This document shows positions 8,032-17,547 of a stretch of 64,000 nt of DNA, piece by piece. The notes below the pieces were generated by a model, which did no database searches, was not told the origin of the DNA, and was given only the letters and a program-made list of their open reading frames with translations. Numbering within the stretch: position 1 is the stretch's first letter; every line of letters begins with the position of its first letter. Source of the stretch: Qipengyuania flava (lineage in GTDB: Bacteria > Pseudomonadota > Alphaproteobacteria > Sphingomonadales > Sphingomonadaceae); the NCBI RefSeq assembly GCF_019448255.1, contig NZ_CP080410.1, positions 1,116,001-1,180,000 of the forward strand, in the 5' to 3' direction. The translations under genes were made by a program, and so were the position numbers.

Positions 8032-10266
8032 ATGACTATTCGCTCGACCGCTGCCCGTTTCCTCGGCGCCAGCACTCTCGCCGTCGCCGCCATCGCGGCG
8101 CAGCCCGCCTTTGCGCAGGACGCCGATGCGGCGCCCGAAGCCACCGAGGGCCAGCTCAACACCATCATCGTCACGGCCAACCGCCGCGAAGAGAACCTCC
8201 AGGACGTCGCCGTCTCGGCGGCTACCCTCGACGCCAGCACCGTGAAGACGATCTTCGACGCCGGTGCCGAAGTGACCGCGCTCGCTGCCCGCGTCCCGGG
8301 CCTGTTCGTCGAAAGTTCGAACGGCCGTGCTGCCCCGCGTTTCTACATCCGCGGCCTTGGCAACACCGACTTCGACCTCGCCGCTTCGCAGCCGGTTTCG
8401 GTGGTGATGGACGACGTCGTGCTCGAGAATGTGACGCTCAAGTCGTTCCCGATCTTCGACATCGAACGCATCGAAGTCCTGCGCGGTCCGCAGGGCACGC
8501 TGTTCGGCCGCAACACGCCGGCCGGTATCGTCAAGATCGACACGGTGAAGCCGGGCGACGACTTTGAAGCCCAGTATTCGGTCAGCTTCGGCAGCTTCAA
8601 TTCGCTGTCGATGGATGGCGGCGTCACCGTTCCGATCGCACCCGGCGTTGCCTCGCTGCGCGTTTCGGGCCTCTACCAGCACCGCGATAACTGGATCGAC
8701 AACGGCTTCACCGGCCAGGACGATGCCATCGGCGGCTATGACGAATTCGCCGGCCGTGCGCAGCTGCTGATCACGCCGGATGACCGCCTCTCGGTTCTCG
8801 GCACGCTCGCCTTCCGCGATCTCGACGGCACCTCGACCCCGTTCCGCGCCAACATCCTTGGCCCGGGCAACAACGACCTCAACGCCAATTACGACCGCGA
8901 CACCGTCTTCTATGACGCAGGTGGCGGCAACGTGGCCGAATACAACGCGCTGATTGCCAGCCTTCGGGTCGACTACGAAGCCGATTTCGCAACGCTCACC
9001 AGCGTCACCGCATGGGCCGAAAGCGACGGTTCGAGCCGCGGCGACATCGACGGCGGCTTCGGCGCCAGCTTCCTGCCGGTCATGGGTCCGGGCTTCATTC
9101 CGTTCCCCTCGGACACGCAGGACTCGATCGATCTCGACCAGTTCACCCATGAAGTCCGCCTCGCCTCGAACCCGGGCGGCGTCGTCGACTGGCAGGTCGG
9201 CATGTTCGTCTTCGAAAGCGACTTCGACGTCACCACGGTCGGCTTCACCTTCCCGCCGTCCGTCACCGTGCGCCACACCAACGACGCCTGGGCGGTCTTC
9301 GGCCAGGTCAGCGTGCAGGCAAGCGATGTCCTGAAGCTGACCGGCGGCCTGCGCTGGACCGACGACGAGAAGCAGTTCATCGTCGTCTCGCCCTCGTTCA
9401 TTTCGGGCCCGGCGCCGCAGTTCCGCGCTGTCCAGGATGACCGCCTGAGCTGGGACGTGTCGGCCTTCCTCGACGTGAGCGACGACGCCAGCGTCTACGC
9501 GCGCATCGCCAACGGCTTCCGCGCGCCGACCATCCAGGGCCGCGACGTGGCCTTCGGCGCTGCGCCGTCGATCGCCACCTCGGAAAAGATCATGAGCTAC
9601 GAAGCCGGCTTCAAGTCGGAGCTTGCTGATCGCCGCGTGCGTCTCAACGGTGCGATCTACTACTACACGATCGAGGACCCGCAGTTCTCGGCCGTGGGTG
9701 GTGCCGGCAACCTGGTGCAGCTGGTCAACGCCAACAAGGGTCGCGGCTTTGGCTTCGAACTTGACAGCGCGTTCCAGGTCACCCCGGACTTCCTGATCAC
9801 CGCTGGTCTTTCGTACAACGACACCAAGATCCAGGACAGCACGCTGGCCGTGGGTATCTGCGCCCAGTGCACCGTCACCGATCCGACCGTCGTCCTGTCG
9901 GGCAACACCCGCGCACTGGTGGACGGCAACCCGTTCCCCAACGCGCCCAAGTGGATCGCCGACGTGACCGCGCGTTACGCCTTCCCGGTCAGCAACTCGG
10001 GTGAAGTCTTCTTCTTCACCGACTGGGCCTACCAGGGGAAGACCAACTTCTTCCTCTACGAAAGCCTCGAGTTCAACGCGAACAACCAGATCGAAGGCGG
10101 CCTGCGTATCGGTTACGCCGACACCAGCGGTCTGTTCGAGGTTGCTGCCTTCGTCCGCAACATCACCAATGCGGACAATGTGAAGGGCGGCATCGACTTC
10201 AACAACAACACCGCCTTCGTGAACGATCCGCGCGTGTTCGGCATCTCGGCGCGCATCAACTACTGA
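8032..10266 (+). CDS. TonB-dependent outer-membrane receptor
   Basis: A 744-residue receptor. The signal peptide ends near residue 29 (AQPAFAQ), followed by a TonB-box-like IIVTANRREENLQDV and a plug domain to about residue 165 (IRGLGN, IERIEVLRGPQGTLFGRNTPAGIV). The rest is a 22-strand-type barrel ending in an aromatic residue (ARINY), as expected for Bam-dependent insertion. The RREENLQDV / GPQGTLFGRN pattern is the common sphingomonad iron-complex or carbohydrate type; the substrate cannot be read from sequence. The gene has its own promoter region and a strong terminator 27 bp downstream. It converges on a periplasmic M16 peptidase. Confidence 0.93.
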   Translation: MTIRSTAARFLGASTLAVAAIAAQPAFAQDADAAPEATEGQLNTIIVTANRREENLQDVAVSAATLDASTVKTIFDAGAEVTALAARVPGLFVESSNGRAAPRFYIRGLGNTDFDLAASQPVSVVMDDVVLENVTLKSFPIFDIERIEVLRGPQGTLFGRNTPAGIVKIDTVKPGDDFEAQYSVSFGSFNSLSMDGGVTVPIAPGVASLRVSGLYQHRDNWIDNGFTGQDDAIGGYDEFAGRAQLLITPDDRLSVLGTLAFRDLDGTSTPFRANILGPGNNDLNANYDRDTVFYDAGGGNVAEYNALIASLRVDYEADFATLTSVTAWAESDGSSRGDIDGGFGASFLPVMGPGFIPFPSDTQDSIDLDQFTHEVRLASNPGGVVDWQVGMFVFESDFDVTTVGFTFPPSVTVRHTNDAWAVFGQVSVQASDVLKLTGGLRWTDDEKQFIVVSPSFISGPAPQFRAVQDDRLSWDVSAFLDVSDDASVYARIANGFRAPTIQGRDVAFGAAPSIATSEKIMSYEAGFKSELADRRVRLNGAIYYYTIEDPQFSAVGGAGNLVQLVNANKGRGFGFELDSAFQVTPDFLITAGLSYNDTKIQDSTLAVGICAQCTVTDPTVVLSGNTRALVDGNPFPNAPKWIADVTARYAFPVSNSGEVFFFTDWAYQGKTNFFLYESLEFNANNQIEGGLRIGYADTSGLFEVAAFVRNITNADNVKGGIDFNNNTAFVNDPRVFGISARINY

Positions 10267-10292
10267 TCGCGCTGCAACAGCCTAGCGAATTG

Positions 10293-10325
10293 GGGCCGGG
10301 AGGAGCGATCCTCCCGGCCCTTTTT
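10293..10325 (+). terminator. Rho-independent terminator of the TonB receptor gene
   Basis: A perfect 12-base stem (10293-10304 with 10309-10320), loop GCGA, followed by five T. It ends exactly on the stop codon of the converging M16 peptidase gene, so the two transcripts meet here. The minus-strand reading has no T run after the stem, so it serves the plus strand mainly. Confidence 0.85.
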
Positions 10326-13201
10326 CATGGGGTGGGCGCAAGGCTCTCGTGGAGAACACGGATGCGCAGCGCTTCTTCCGGCCGCAGGTAGCGGCGGGCC
10401 GCTTCCTGCAGCATATCGGGCGTGACCGCGCGCACCCGGTCTTCGTAGCTGCGCACCCTGTCGAGCCGTTCACCGCGCAGCTGGGCCTCGTCGAGGACGC
10501 TGAGCCACCAGCTGTTCTCGCGACGGTTGAGCGCAACGCGTTCGAGCAGCGGGGTACGCGCGCGGTCGAGCAGGTCCTGGTCAATCGGCTGCGTACGGAA
10601 ATCCCGCGCTATCTCCTCGACCACCTCGAAGACCGTGTCCGCTTCGCCCGGAGCGACGATGACCGATGTCGAGAAGGTCCCGAAATCGCGATAGATATCG
10701 GACATGCGCGAGCTTGCACCGGGGGAATATGATGCGCCAAGCTCTTCGCGGATGCGCTGCAGCATTTCGAGGCGCATGGCGATGGCGAGCAGCTGCATCG
10801 TCGCCTCTTCCTGCGCATCGTCATCATCGCTGGTGGGCCAGTAGGTCATGGCGAGCGCCTGGTCGGGTGACCCTGCGTGGGTCAGCACCCGTTCCTCGCG
10901 GCTCTCCGCAAAACGGGCGACGCGGGCCTCTTCCCAGCTCTCCAGCGTGGCCGCCCGATCGGGGAGCGCGCCGAAGGTTTCCGCAACCGCCGCAATCACC
11001 GCATCGCTGTCGAAATCGCCGACGACGGCGATCTCGATGGGCGCGCTGGCAAATTGTTCGGCAATCGCCGCGCGGGCGCTGTCCAAGGTGACCGATCCGA
11101 GTTCCTCTTCGGATGGAATGCCGAAGCGCGGGTTGCCGTTGGCGACGATGCGCGCGACCTCGGCTCCGGCCACAGCCTGCGGCGTGGCGTCGAGCTGGGC
11201 AATGTAGGGCGGCAGGATCGCCTGCCAGCGGGTGAGCATTTCGGCGCGCAGCCCCGGATCGCTGAAATAGGCGGCGCTGACCCGCATCTGCAGCGCAATG
11301 TCGGCCATGGTGCTGCTGTTGCGCAGGCCAAAGGACGTGCCGCGCGCGGCAAAGCCGTAGCGCACCCGGCGGCCCGCGAAGATCTGCCGCAATTCATCAT
11401 AGCTGTGCTGCCCCAATCCGCCGAGCGCGCCGACAGAGGACAGGAAGATGCCTTCCGCCATCGCCTCGTCGGGGAGGGCAAGCAGTCCCGAACCGACCCG
11501 GATCGAAAAGCGCAACCGCCCGGTTTCGAAATCGGTCGGCTTGAGGTTCAGGCGGACGTTGTTCGAAAAGCGGATGGTGCGAATGCCCAGATCTTCGATC
11601 CGCCCATCCTCGGCAATGGTGCCGGGCTCCCCGAAATCGGCGTAGGCGAAGGCGAGGCCACTCGCATCCTCGGGCGGTTCGACCGGCCTGGCGGCCGCCG
11701 CGCGCCAGGCGGTCAGGATAGTCTCCCGCGCCTCGGGGATCGCTTCCTTGGTGGAGACATGGATCAGCGGATCGGAAAGCGCGAAATGCTCCGCAAAGGC
11801 CTGCGACACGGCTGCTGCCGTGATCTGCGGCTTGTGCGCCAGGAACAGCTCGTAGCCTGTCTGCGGCGTCACGAAGAGCCGCTCGCGCCGGGCCGTCCCC
11901 AGGAGGCCATCGGCAAGCGCGCGGTTGCGGCGGGTATCCTGCTGGCTCGCCGCATCGCGCGCGCGCTGTTCGAAATTGGCGATCTGTTCGGCAAGCTCGG
12001 CTTCGGTAAAGCCGTGTTCGACCGCGCGGCGCCATTCGGTTTCGCCTACCTCCAGCGCGCGCTCCCATTCGCCTTCGCGCGCCTGCATCTGCACCTGCGC
12101 GCTGCGCTGAATGTCGAAGAAATCGGAGGACGAGGCACGCCCGCTGATGATCGGCGCATCCTCGGCGTTGGCAATGCGTTGCAGGCGGCGGTTGAGGATG
12201 GCGGTGCCGAGCGCGACCAGGCGCGACTGTTCGGAATCCGCAACGTTCGGGCGGCGAATGGCGTAGGGCGCGAAACGGTCGATCACGACGACGTACTGGA
12301 CATCGGGATCGACGAAATTGGCCGCATCCGGCCCGCGTTGGAGGTCGAGCGTGCCTTTGGCGATTTCGGTGCGCGGCTGCGAGGGCGCAGACCAGCTTGA
12401 AAAGCGCGAGCGGATCTTCTCCTCGACCGTATCGGGATCGAGCGCGCCAACCACCACCAGCACGGCGTTGTCGGGCCGGTAGAACCGGCGGTAGAGGTCG
12501 CGCAGGGTCTGGCCGGGAGCGGTGTCGATGATGGCATCGGTGCCATCAGCGCGGAACCGCTGGGCGTAGCGGGTCTGCGGCGCAACGAACTGGAAATAGT
12601 GCTTGAAACGGCGGATCGGGAAGGTGTTGCGCGCGCGCGTTTCCGACTGGATGATCCCGCGTTCACGGTCGACGGCGTCATCGGCAATGGTCAGCTCGCT
12701 CGCTGTTTCGCGCATCAGCATCAGGGCCGTGTCGACAAGCTTCTCATCCGTGCGCGGCAGGTCGAGCTTGTAGATCGTGTCCTCGAAGCCGGTCGAGGCG
12801 TTGGTGTCGGCCCCGAACGCCAGGCCGAGCCGCTCCAGCAGCTTGACCATCTCGCCCTCCGGCACGTTGCGCGAGCCATTGAAGGCCATGTGTTCGAGCA
12901 TGTGGGCAAGGCCCAGCTCGTCGTCGCGCTCGTCGATCCAGCCCACATCGAAACCCAGGCGGACGGAGGCTGTGTCCTTGGGCGTGTCGTTGGCAAGGAT
13001 GGCGTAGCGCAGCCCGTTTTCGAGCATGCCGAAACGCACGGCGGCGTCAGGAGCGATGTCGTACACGGGATGACCCCAGCCAGTGACATCCTGCTGCTGC
13101 ACACCCTCGGTCGCGACGGGGGTATCCTGGGCGTGAAGGGGCATCGACAGGGCAAGAAGCGGGAGCGCCGCGAGGACGCGGCGAAACGAGGGTGCAGCCA
13201 T
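10325..13201 (-). CDS. Periplasmic M16 family zinc metallopeptidase
   Basis: A 958-residue double-length pitrilysin/insulinase-type peptidase. A signal peptide covers about residues 1-24 (LAALPLLALSMPLHAQ), placing it in the periplasm. The inverted zinc motif HxxEH is at 100-104 (HMLEH). The first half carries the active domain; the second repeats the fold (LRFSIRVGSGLLALPDEA) without zinc ligands and forms the clamshell. The start at MAAPSFRRV is chosen for the clean signal peptide and an AGGG site 8 nt upstream. It lies downstream of purC on the same strand (118 bp gap) and converges on a TonB receptor. FusA/FusC, a receptor plus M16 peptidase, is a known precedent for such a pair, but the substrate here is unknown. 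Confidence 0.92.
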   Translation of the reverse strand: MAAPSFRRVLAALPLLALSMPLHAQDTPVATEGVQQQDVTGWGHPVYDIAPDAAVRFGMLENGLRYAILANDTPKDTASVRLGFDVGWIDERDDELGLAHMLEHMAFNGSRNVPEGEMVKLLERLGLAFGADTNASTGFEDTIYKLDLPRTDEKLVDTALMLMRETASELTIADDAVDRERGIIQSETRARNTFPIRRFKHYFQFVAPQTRYAQRFRADGTDAIIDTAPGQTLRDLYRRFYRPDNAVLVVVGALDPDTVEEKIRSRFSSWSAPSQPRTEIAKGTLDLQRGPDAANFVDPDVQYVVVIDRFAPYAIRRPNVADSEQSRLVALGTAILNRRLQRIANAEDAPIISGRASSSDFFDIQRSAQVQMQAREGEWERALEVGETEWRRAVEHGFTEAELAEQIANFEQRARDAASQQDTRRNRALADGLLGTARRERLFVTPQTGYELFLAHKPQITAAAVSQAFAEHFALSDPLIHVSTKEAIPEARETILTAWRAAAARPVEPPEDASGLAFAYADFGEPGTIAEDGRIEDLGIRTIRFSNNVRLNLKPTDFETGRLRFSIRVGSGLLALPDEAMAEGIFLSSVGALGGLGQHSYDELRQIFAGRRVRYGFAARGTSFGLRNSSTMADIALQMRVSAAYFSDPGLRAEMLTRWQAILPPYIAQLDATPQAVAGAEVARIVANGNPRFGIPSEEELGSVTLDSARAAIAEQFASAPIEIAVVGDFDSDAVIAAVAETFGALPDRAATLESWEEARVARFAESREERVLTHAGSPDQALAMTYWPTSDDDDAQEEATMQLLAIAMRLEMLQRIREELGASYSPGASSRMSDIYRDFGTFSTSVIVAPGEADTVFEVVEEIARDFRTQPIDQDLLDRARTPLLERVALNRRENSWWLSVLDEAQLRGERLDRVRSYEDRVRAVTPDMLQEAARRYLRPEEALRIRVLHESLAPTP

Positions 13202-13319
13202 GGCTTGCACCCTATGGATCGCCTGACGCCCTGCCAAGGGCGCGCGGCGTGCTAATCGGCAGGCGGCGTGGCGCTGCCCGTTAACGGCATGAAGCTACGC
13301 CGGGTAGCGCTCCGCGGGC

Positions 13320-14123
13320 TTACTTCTTGGGCTTGGGCGGTGTTCGCAGGCGGCCGCGATGCGCGTTCATGTCGAGCACTTCACCGGGCCCATTGTCGTC
13401 GCCCTGCAGCAGGCCGAGACGGCGCGCGACTTCCTGATAGGCTTCGCTCTCGCCGCCAAGGTCGCGGCGGAAGCGGTCCTTGTCGAGCTTCTCGCCGGTG
13501 TTGATGTCCCACAGGCGGCAGCCGTCCGGGCTGATCTCGTCGGCCAGGATCACGCGGCTGTAATCGCCATCCCAAATGCGGCCGAATTCCAGCTTGAAGT
13601 CAATCAGGCGGATATCGATCGCGCTGAACATGCCGCACAGGAAGTCGTTGATGCGGATCGCCATGCTCGACATGTCCTGCAGCTCTTCATGGCTGCACCA
13701 GTTGAAGCAGGCGATTTCCTCTTCCGAGACCTTGGGGTCGCCCAGCGAATCGTCCTTGAGGCAATATTCGATCAGCGTGTGCGGCAGCAGTTCGCCTTCC
13801 TCGATACCGAGGCGCTTCGACAGCGTGCCGGCGGCCACGTTCCGCACGACCACTTCCAGCGGCACGATTTCGACCTGGCGCACCAATTGCTCGCGCATGT
13901 TGAGGCGGCGGATGAAGTGCGTCGGGATGCCGATGTGCGAAAGGCGGGTGAACACATACTCGCTGATGCGGTTGTTGATCACGCCCTTGCCGTTGATCGT
14001 GCCTTTTTTCTCGGCGTTGAAGGCGGTCGCGTCATCCTTGAAATACTGGATGATCGTGCCCGGTTCGGGGCCTTCATAGAGGATCTTGGCCTTGCCTTCG
14101 TAGATCTGGCGGCGACGTGCCAT
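13320..14123 (-). CDS. purC: Phosphoribosylaminoimidazole-succinocarboxamide synthase
   Basis: A 267-residue SAICAR synthetase of the purine pathway, joining CAIR and aspartate with ATP. Diagnostic stretches are [16 protein letters not shown] at the N-terminus, [25 protein letters not shown] and [16 protein letters not shown]. The start [11 protein letters not shown] is the conserved one, with upstream in-frame residues unlike the family. The C-terminus has a short basic tail ([12 protein letters not shown]). The gene is separated from purSQ by the M16 peptidase and TonB receptor genes. Confidence 0.97.
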   Translation of the reverse strand: MARRRQIYEGKAKILYEGPEPGTIIQYFKDDATAFNAEKKGTINGKGVINNRISEYVFTRLSHIGIPTHFIRRLNMREQLVRQVEIVPLEVVVRNVAAGTLSKRLGIEEGELLPHTLIEYCLKDDSLGDPKVSEEEIACFNWCSHEELQDMSSMAIRINDFLCGMFSAIDIRLIDFKLEFGRIWDGDYSRVILADEISPDGCRLWDINTGEKLDKDRFRRDLGGESEAYQEVARRLGLLQGDDNGPGEVLDMNAHRGRLRTPPKPKK

Positions 14124-14248
14124 GGACGTGTTCCTTCGCGCGTAAAAGCTAGCCGCCCCGGCGAGACAATCGGCTGGCGATTGCACCGTCCGGGGCGTGC
14201 CCGCGTCCCATACAGAAGCCGCCTCGCGAAAGCAATCGGAGCGCAGGT

Positions 14249-15190
14249 GTGCGAGCGGTTGCCCCGCACGTCGGCATTCGCCATGCCGCAGGGATGTTCA
14301 CCTACCGCCATTCGGGCCTTCTCGTGGCCTCCCAGATCGAGCTGCCGGAATGGGCCGCATTCGCCCGCGAAGCGGATGACGAGGCGGATGTGCGCATATC
14401 GGTCACCCCGGATGCGCCCTTTCCCGATATCGGCGATCGGCTGCTGGTAGAGGACGAGCGGGTCCGGTTCGGGGTCGAGGAGGTCGGCGGCTGGACCATC
14501 GAAGCCGGGCAGTCCATCACGCTGACGCCCCGGCAAGGCGCCGACGCGCAAGAACTGCGCCTCTTCACGCTTGGAAGCGCCTGGGGGATGCTGGGATACC
14601 AGCGCGGACACGCCATGTGGCACGGCAGCGCCGCGAAGCTGCACGGGCGCACGGCGCTGTTCTGCGGCGATGCGGGCGAGGGCAAAAGCACTATGGGCGC
14701 TGCGATGGTCGATGCCGGCGCTGATCTGGTCGCCGACGATCTCAGCCGGGTCGAGCCGCATGCGTCCGGCCCGCTCCTCTATCCGTCTTCGCAGCGGCTC
14801 AAGCTGTGGGGCGAGGCGGTCGACCATTTCGGCTGGCGCGAGCGCGTACTGCACCGCGACTGGCGCCGCGAAGACAAGTTCCACTGCTCAGTGCCGGAAA
14901 GCCCGGACCTTGCTTCCGCCTGCGCGCTCGACCTGATCGTAGTGTTGGAAACCGGCGAGACTCACCGGATCGAACCGCTGCGCGGCGCCGAGGCGGTGGC
15001 GGCGGTCCTGAAAGGCACGATCTACCGGCCCGAAGCGCTCGGCGAGATGGGGCGGTGGAACGAGCAGGCCGTCCTGGCAGCGCGAATCGTCGCTGGCTGC
15101 CACGTCGTGCGGCTGACCCGCCCGCGCGATCTGGACGCGCTGGATCGCAGCGTGGGCATGGTATCTCACTGTCTGGGATCGCTCGGGTAG
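14249..15190 (+). CDS. HprK-like (HPr kinase fold) orphan kinase
   Basis: A 313-residue protein whose C-terminal half has the HPr kinase/phosphorylase P-loop GDAGEGKST at residues 140-148, then ADDLSRVE resembling the family's next conserved acidic stretch. The N-terminal half ([21 protein letters not shown]) is not a typical HprK N-domain. No ptsH, EIIA or two-component genes are nearby. Such proteins are seen alone or in peptide-natural-product and polysaccharide loci, where their substrate is often not HPr. The GTG start has GGAG 7 nt upstream; an in-frame ATG at 14294 is the alternative and removes 15 residues. The stop is 5 bp from the converging tRNA-Phe. Confidence 0.75.
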   Translation: MRAVAPHVGIRHAAGMFTYRHSGLLVASQIELPEWAAFAREADDEADVRISVTPDAPFPDIGDRLLVEDERVRFGVEEVGGWTIEAGQSITLTPRQGADAQELRLFTLGSAWGMLGYQRGHAMWHGSAAKLHGRTALFCGDAGEGKSTMGAAMVDAGADLVADDLSRVEPHASGPLLYPSSQRLKLWGEAVDHFGWRERVLHRDWRREDKFHCSVPESPDLASACALDLIVVLETGETHRIEPLRGAEAVAAVLKGTIYRPEALGEMGRWNEQAVLAARIVAGCHVVRLTRPRDLDALDRSVGMVSHCLGSLG

Positions 15191-15195
15191 CGAAG

Positions 15196-15270
15196 TGGTG
15201 CCCAGGGGCGGAGTCGAACCACCGACACGACGATTTTCAATCGTCTGCTCTACCACTGAGCTACCCGGGC
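15196..15270 (-). tRNA. tRNA-Phe (anticodon GAA)
   Basis: A 75-nt cloverleaf with encoded CCA. The acceptor arm GCCCGGG pairs with CCTGGGC (one G-T). The D-arm is GCTC..GAGC, the anticodon stem GACGA/TCGTC closes loop TTGAAAA giving GAA, and the T-arm GGTGG/CCGCC carries TTCGACT. It lies 87 nt after yacG on the same strand, so it could be the last member of the infA transcript. Confidence 0.97.
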
Positions 15271-15357
15271 ACACTGCTTCGGCGAAGGGGCTGAACCAGC
15301 CCCGCGAGCGGTGAGAGCGGCCCTATGGCGAAGCTGGCGGGCCTTGGCAAGGGGTAA

Positions 15358-15546
15358 TTAGTCTTCTTTGCCCCCGGTAACCTCGGCCGCGATTTCCTCG
15401 GGCAGCGCAGGGCGTCCGGGCACGGCATAGCCATCGCCGAACCACTGCGAAAGATCACGGTCGCGGCAGCGGCTGGAACAGAAGGGCGTGTGCTCTTCGC
15501 TGCGCGGTTTCTTGCAGATGGGGCAGGGCTTGGCAGGCTTAGTCAT
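15358..15546 (-). CDS. yacG: DNA gyrase inhibitor / zinc-binding protein YacG
   Basis: A 62-residue protein with four zinc ligands Cys8, Cys11, Cys23 and Cys27 (CPIC ... CSSRC), then RDRDLSQWFGDGYAVPG, which is the YacG signature. In E. coli it binds GyrB and inhibits gyrase. Its ATG lies inside the end of the RNase E/G-like gene (8-nt overlap), so translation is coupled. It is the fourth gene of an infA-maf-RNase-yacG run. Confidence 0.95.
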   Translation of the reverse strand: MTKPAKPCPICKKPRSEEHTPFCSSRCRDRDLSQWFGDGYAVPGRPALPEEIAAEVTGGKED

Positions 15547-16489
15547 GGGCTACGATCTGGGCGGTGGCCGCCTCGATCGCAAGGCCCGGATCGGTCTCTA
15601 TCCGCACCTGACGCGCGGTGCGCCGTTCGAGTTCGGCAAGCCATTCCGGCTTGAGCTTGGCCTTGAGCGCAGGGTGCACGGTCAGCAGCGTCACGCCCGG
15701 TCCCTCGACCATTTCGCCCCGGCGCAGCGCCATGCGCGTGGCCATGCCGACGCGCGACGTGGCAAAGCGGTGGAGCAGGGAGGGGCCTTCCAGCCGCGCG
15801 ATAATCTGCACGAAGCCGAAGCCGTTCATTGCGGTGCGCTCGTGCGGGAAATCGGCAAGGGCTTCCTCAAGCGCTTCGTCAACGGACTTGCGGTCGGCCT
15901 TCGTCTGCAGGGTCGGGAAGTCGATCCCGATGGAACCGCCCAGGTCAAACAGCGGCAGCCAGCGCGCGATCGAAGGCACGGCGGCCAGCGCCAGTTCGCG
16001 CGGAGGCAGGGCGCCGTCGATATCGATCAGCGTCATTGCAGGCGTGACCGCGAACAGCAGCGAACCGCCATCGAAGGCTACCTCGCCCGAAGATGCCGCG
16101 TGCCAGACATCTTCCCATTCGCCTGAAGGAAAGTGGCGCAGGGTCTTGCCACTGGCGAAAGGAGTATCGACCGGCTGGTTCGCTGCATCCGACGGGCGGG
16201 CAGAAGGAAGCTTGAACCGCCCACGCTCGGTCATGGCGGCGCGGGTAATGGTGAAAGGGTAGGAAGCGCCCTCGCTCGCATCGCGGGGGAGTTTGTCGAC
16301 CAGCACCTCGCGCCCCGTTGGGTGAAGCGCCAGTCCGCGCGTACCGGTCTTGCGGAGCAGCTTTCCTTCGAAAGCGTCGCCAGCGGCCATTTCGCCGTCC
16401 CAGCGCAGTTTCGCGGCCAGCACTTCGTCCTTGTCGACAAGCAGGGCGCGGCGCTCGCCGATGCCCTCTTCGATCAGCCATTCAGGCAA
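15539..16489 (-). CDS. Short ribonuclease E/G family protein
   Basis: A 316-residue protein with the catalytic half of RNase E/G. Putative metal-binding aspartates lie in LIDIDGA (about 156-158) and IGIDF (Asp190), preceded by LFDLGG, the family's DIGG region. It is much shorter than classical Rng (about 490) or Rne; the N-terminal S1 domain is reduced or diverged. The start is most likely the TTG at 16489, which overlaps the maf stop by 8 nt; the nearby ATG is in another frame. Position in the infA-maf-RNase-yacG order supports a role in RNA processing. Activity is inferred. Confidence 0.85.
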   Translation of the reverse strand: MPEWLIEEGIGERRALLVDKDEVLAAKLRWDGEMAAGDAFEGKLLRKTGTRGLALHPTGREVLVDKLPRDASEGASYPFTITRAAMTERGRFKLPSARPSDAANQPVDTPFASGKTLRHFPSGEWEDVWHAASSGEVAFDGGSLLFAVTPAMTLIDIDGALPPRELALAAVPSIARWLPLFDLGGSIGIDFPTLQTKADRKSVDEALEEALADFPHERTAMNGFGFVQIIARLEGPSLLHRFATSRVGMATRMALRRGEMVEGPGVTLLTVHPALKAKLKPEWLAELERRTARQVRIETDPGLAIEAATAQIVAHD

Positions 16490-17057
16490 TGTCGAACCCG
16501 GCTGCCTTGAGCAGCGCGCGCGTTTCGTAGAGCGGCAGGCCGACCACGCCCGAATGGCTGCCCTGAATGCGGCTGATTAGCCCTTCGGCAATGCCCTGAA
16601 TGGCGTAGCCGCCCGCCTTGCCGTCCCATTCGCCGCTGGCGATGTAGGCGTCGATCTCGTCCGCGGAGAGGCGCTTGAAGATCACCACCGTCTCGCTCAG
16701 CCGCTCGCGCAGCGTGCCGTCGGGCGCGCGCAGGGCGATTGCGGAGAGAACCCGGTGGCGGCGGCCTGACAGCAGTTCGAGGCACTTGCGCGCCGTCGCT
16801 TCGTCTTCGGCTTTCGGCAGGATGCGGCGTCCGGCGGCGACCACCGTGTCGCCCGCCAGCACATGGCCGTCAGCGCTCGCCGCGGCTTCTGCCTTTTCGC
16901 GGGCCATGCGCTTGGCGTACTCGCGGGGCAGCTCGCCCTTGTGCGGAGTCTCGTCGATATCGGCCGGATTGATGGCAGCCGGCGTGAGGCCCAGGCGCGC
17001 AATCAGCTCGCGCCTGCGGGGACTTGCCGATGCTAGAATGAGAGTGGGCTGGCCCAC
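16482..17057 (-). CDS. maf: Maf family nucleoside-triphosphate pyrophosphatase
   Basis: A 191-residue house-cleaning enzyme that hydrolyses non-canonical or excess nucleotides. The family signature SASPRRRELI is at residues 10-19, followed by VLAGDTVVAAGRRILPKA and GKAGGYAIQG, with SGVVGLPLYET near the end. Whether it is of the dTTP/UTP or m7GTP subtype I cannot say. It lies 6 nt after infA on the same strand and its stop overlaps the next start. Confidence 0.95.
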   Translation of the reverse strand: MGQPTLILASASPRRRELIARLGLTPAAINPADIDETPHKGELPREYAKRMAREKAEAAASADGHVLAGDTVVAAGRRILPKAEDEATARKCLELLSGRRHRVLSAIALRAPDGTLRERLSETVVIFKRLSADEIDAYIASGEWDGKAGGYAIQGIAEGLISRIQGSHSGVVGLPLYETRALLKAAGFDIA

Positions 17058-17063
17058 GAAGGC

Positions 17064-17321
17064 TTACTGCGGACCGGGGCCCTGGCCGGGGCCGCCGCGG
17101 CCGGGCATGAAGCGGTAGGTGATGCGCGCCTTGGTCAGGTCGTAAGGCGTCAGTTCGCAAAGGACTTCGTCACCGACGAGCACGCGAATGCGGTTCTTGC
17201 GCATCTTGCCGGCGGTGTGGCCGAGCACTTCATGGCCGTTCTCGAGCTCGACGCGGAACATCGCATTAGGCAGCAATTCCACCACCTTGCCGCGCATTTC
17301 GAGAAGTTCTTCTTTCGCCAT
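17064..17321 (-). CDS. infA: Translation initiation factor IF-1
   Basis: An 85-residue S1/OB-fold protein that blocks the ribosomal A site during initiation. The sequence from [22 protein letters not shown] through [19 protein letters not shown] and [10 protein letters not shown] is unmistakable. It carries a short Gly/Pro-rich tail ([12 protein letters not shown]) beyond the usual end. It is the first gene of the minus-strand run infA-maf-RNase G-yacG, with its promoter in the 226 bp upstream that it shares with a divergent TonB receptor. Confidence 0.98.
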   Translation of the reverse strand: MAKEELLEMRGKVVELLPNAMFRVELENGHEVLGHTAGKMRKNRIRVLVGDEVLCELTPYDLTKARITYRFMPGRGGPGQGPGPQ

Positions 17322-17547
17322 GTAGTCTATCGTGTCCGTTTGCTGATGCAGTAAGAGCGGCGGCCTTTAGCGGCGAAGGGGCAAAAAGGGAAGCCTTGGC
17401 GGTGCGCGCGTCCTTCGATGAACCGCCATGCGCGCCTGATCTGCGACAATCCGATACGGGAACCTGCCTTGTCGCCGGTGTTTTTAGCCTGCAACGGTCT
17501 TCGTCGGAGGGGGCTGACCAGACTGGCCAGTACGAAAGGCACTTGCG

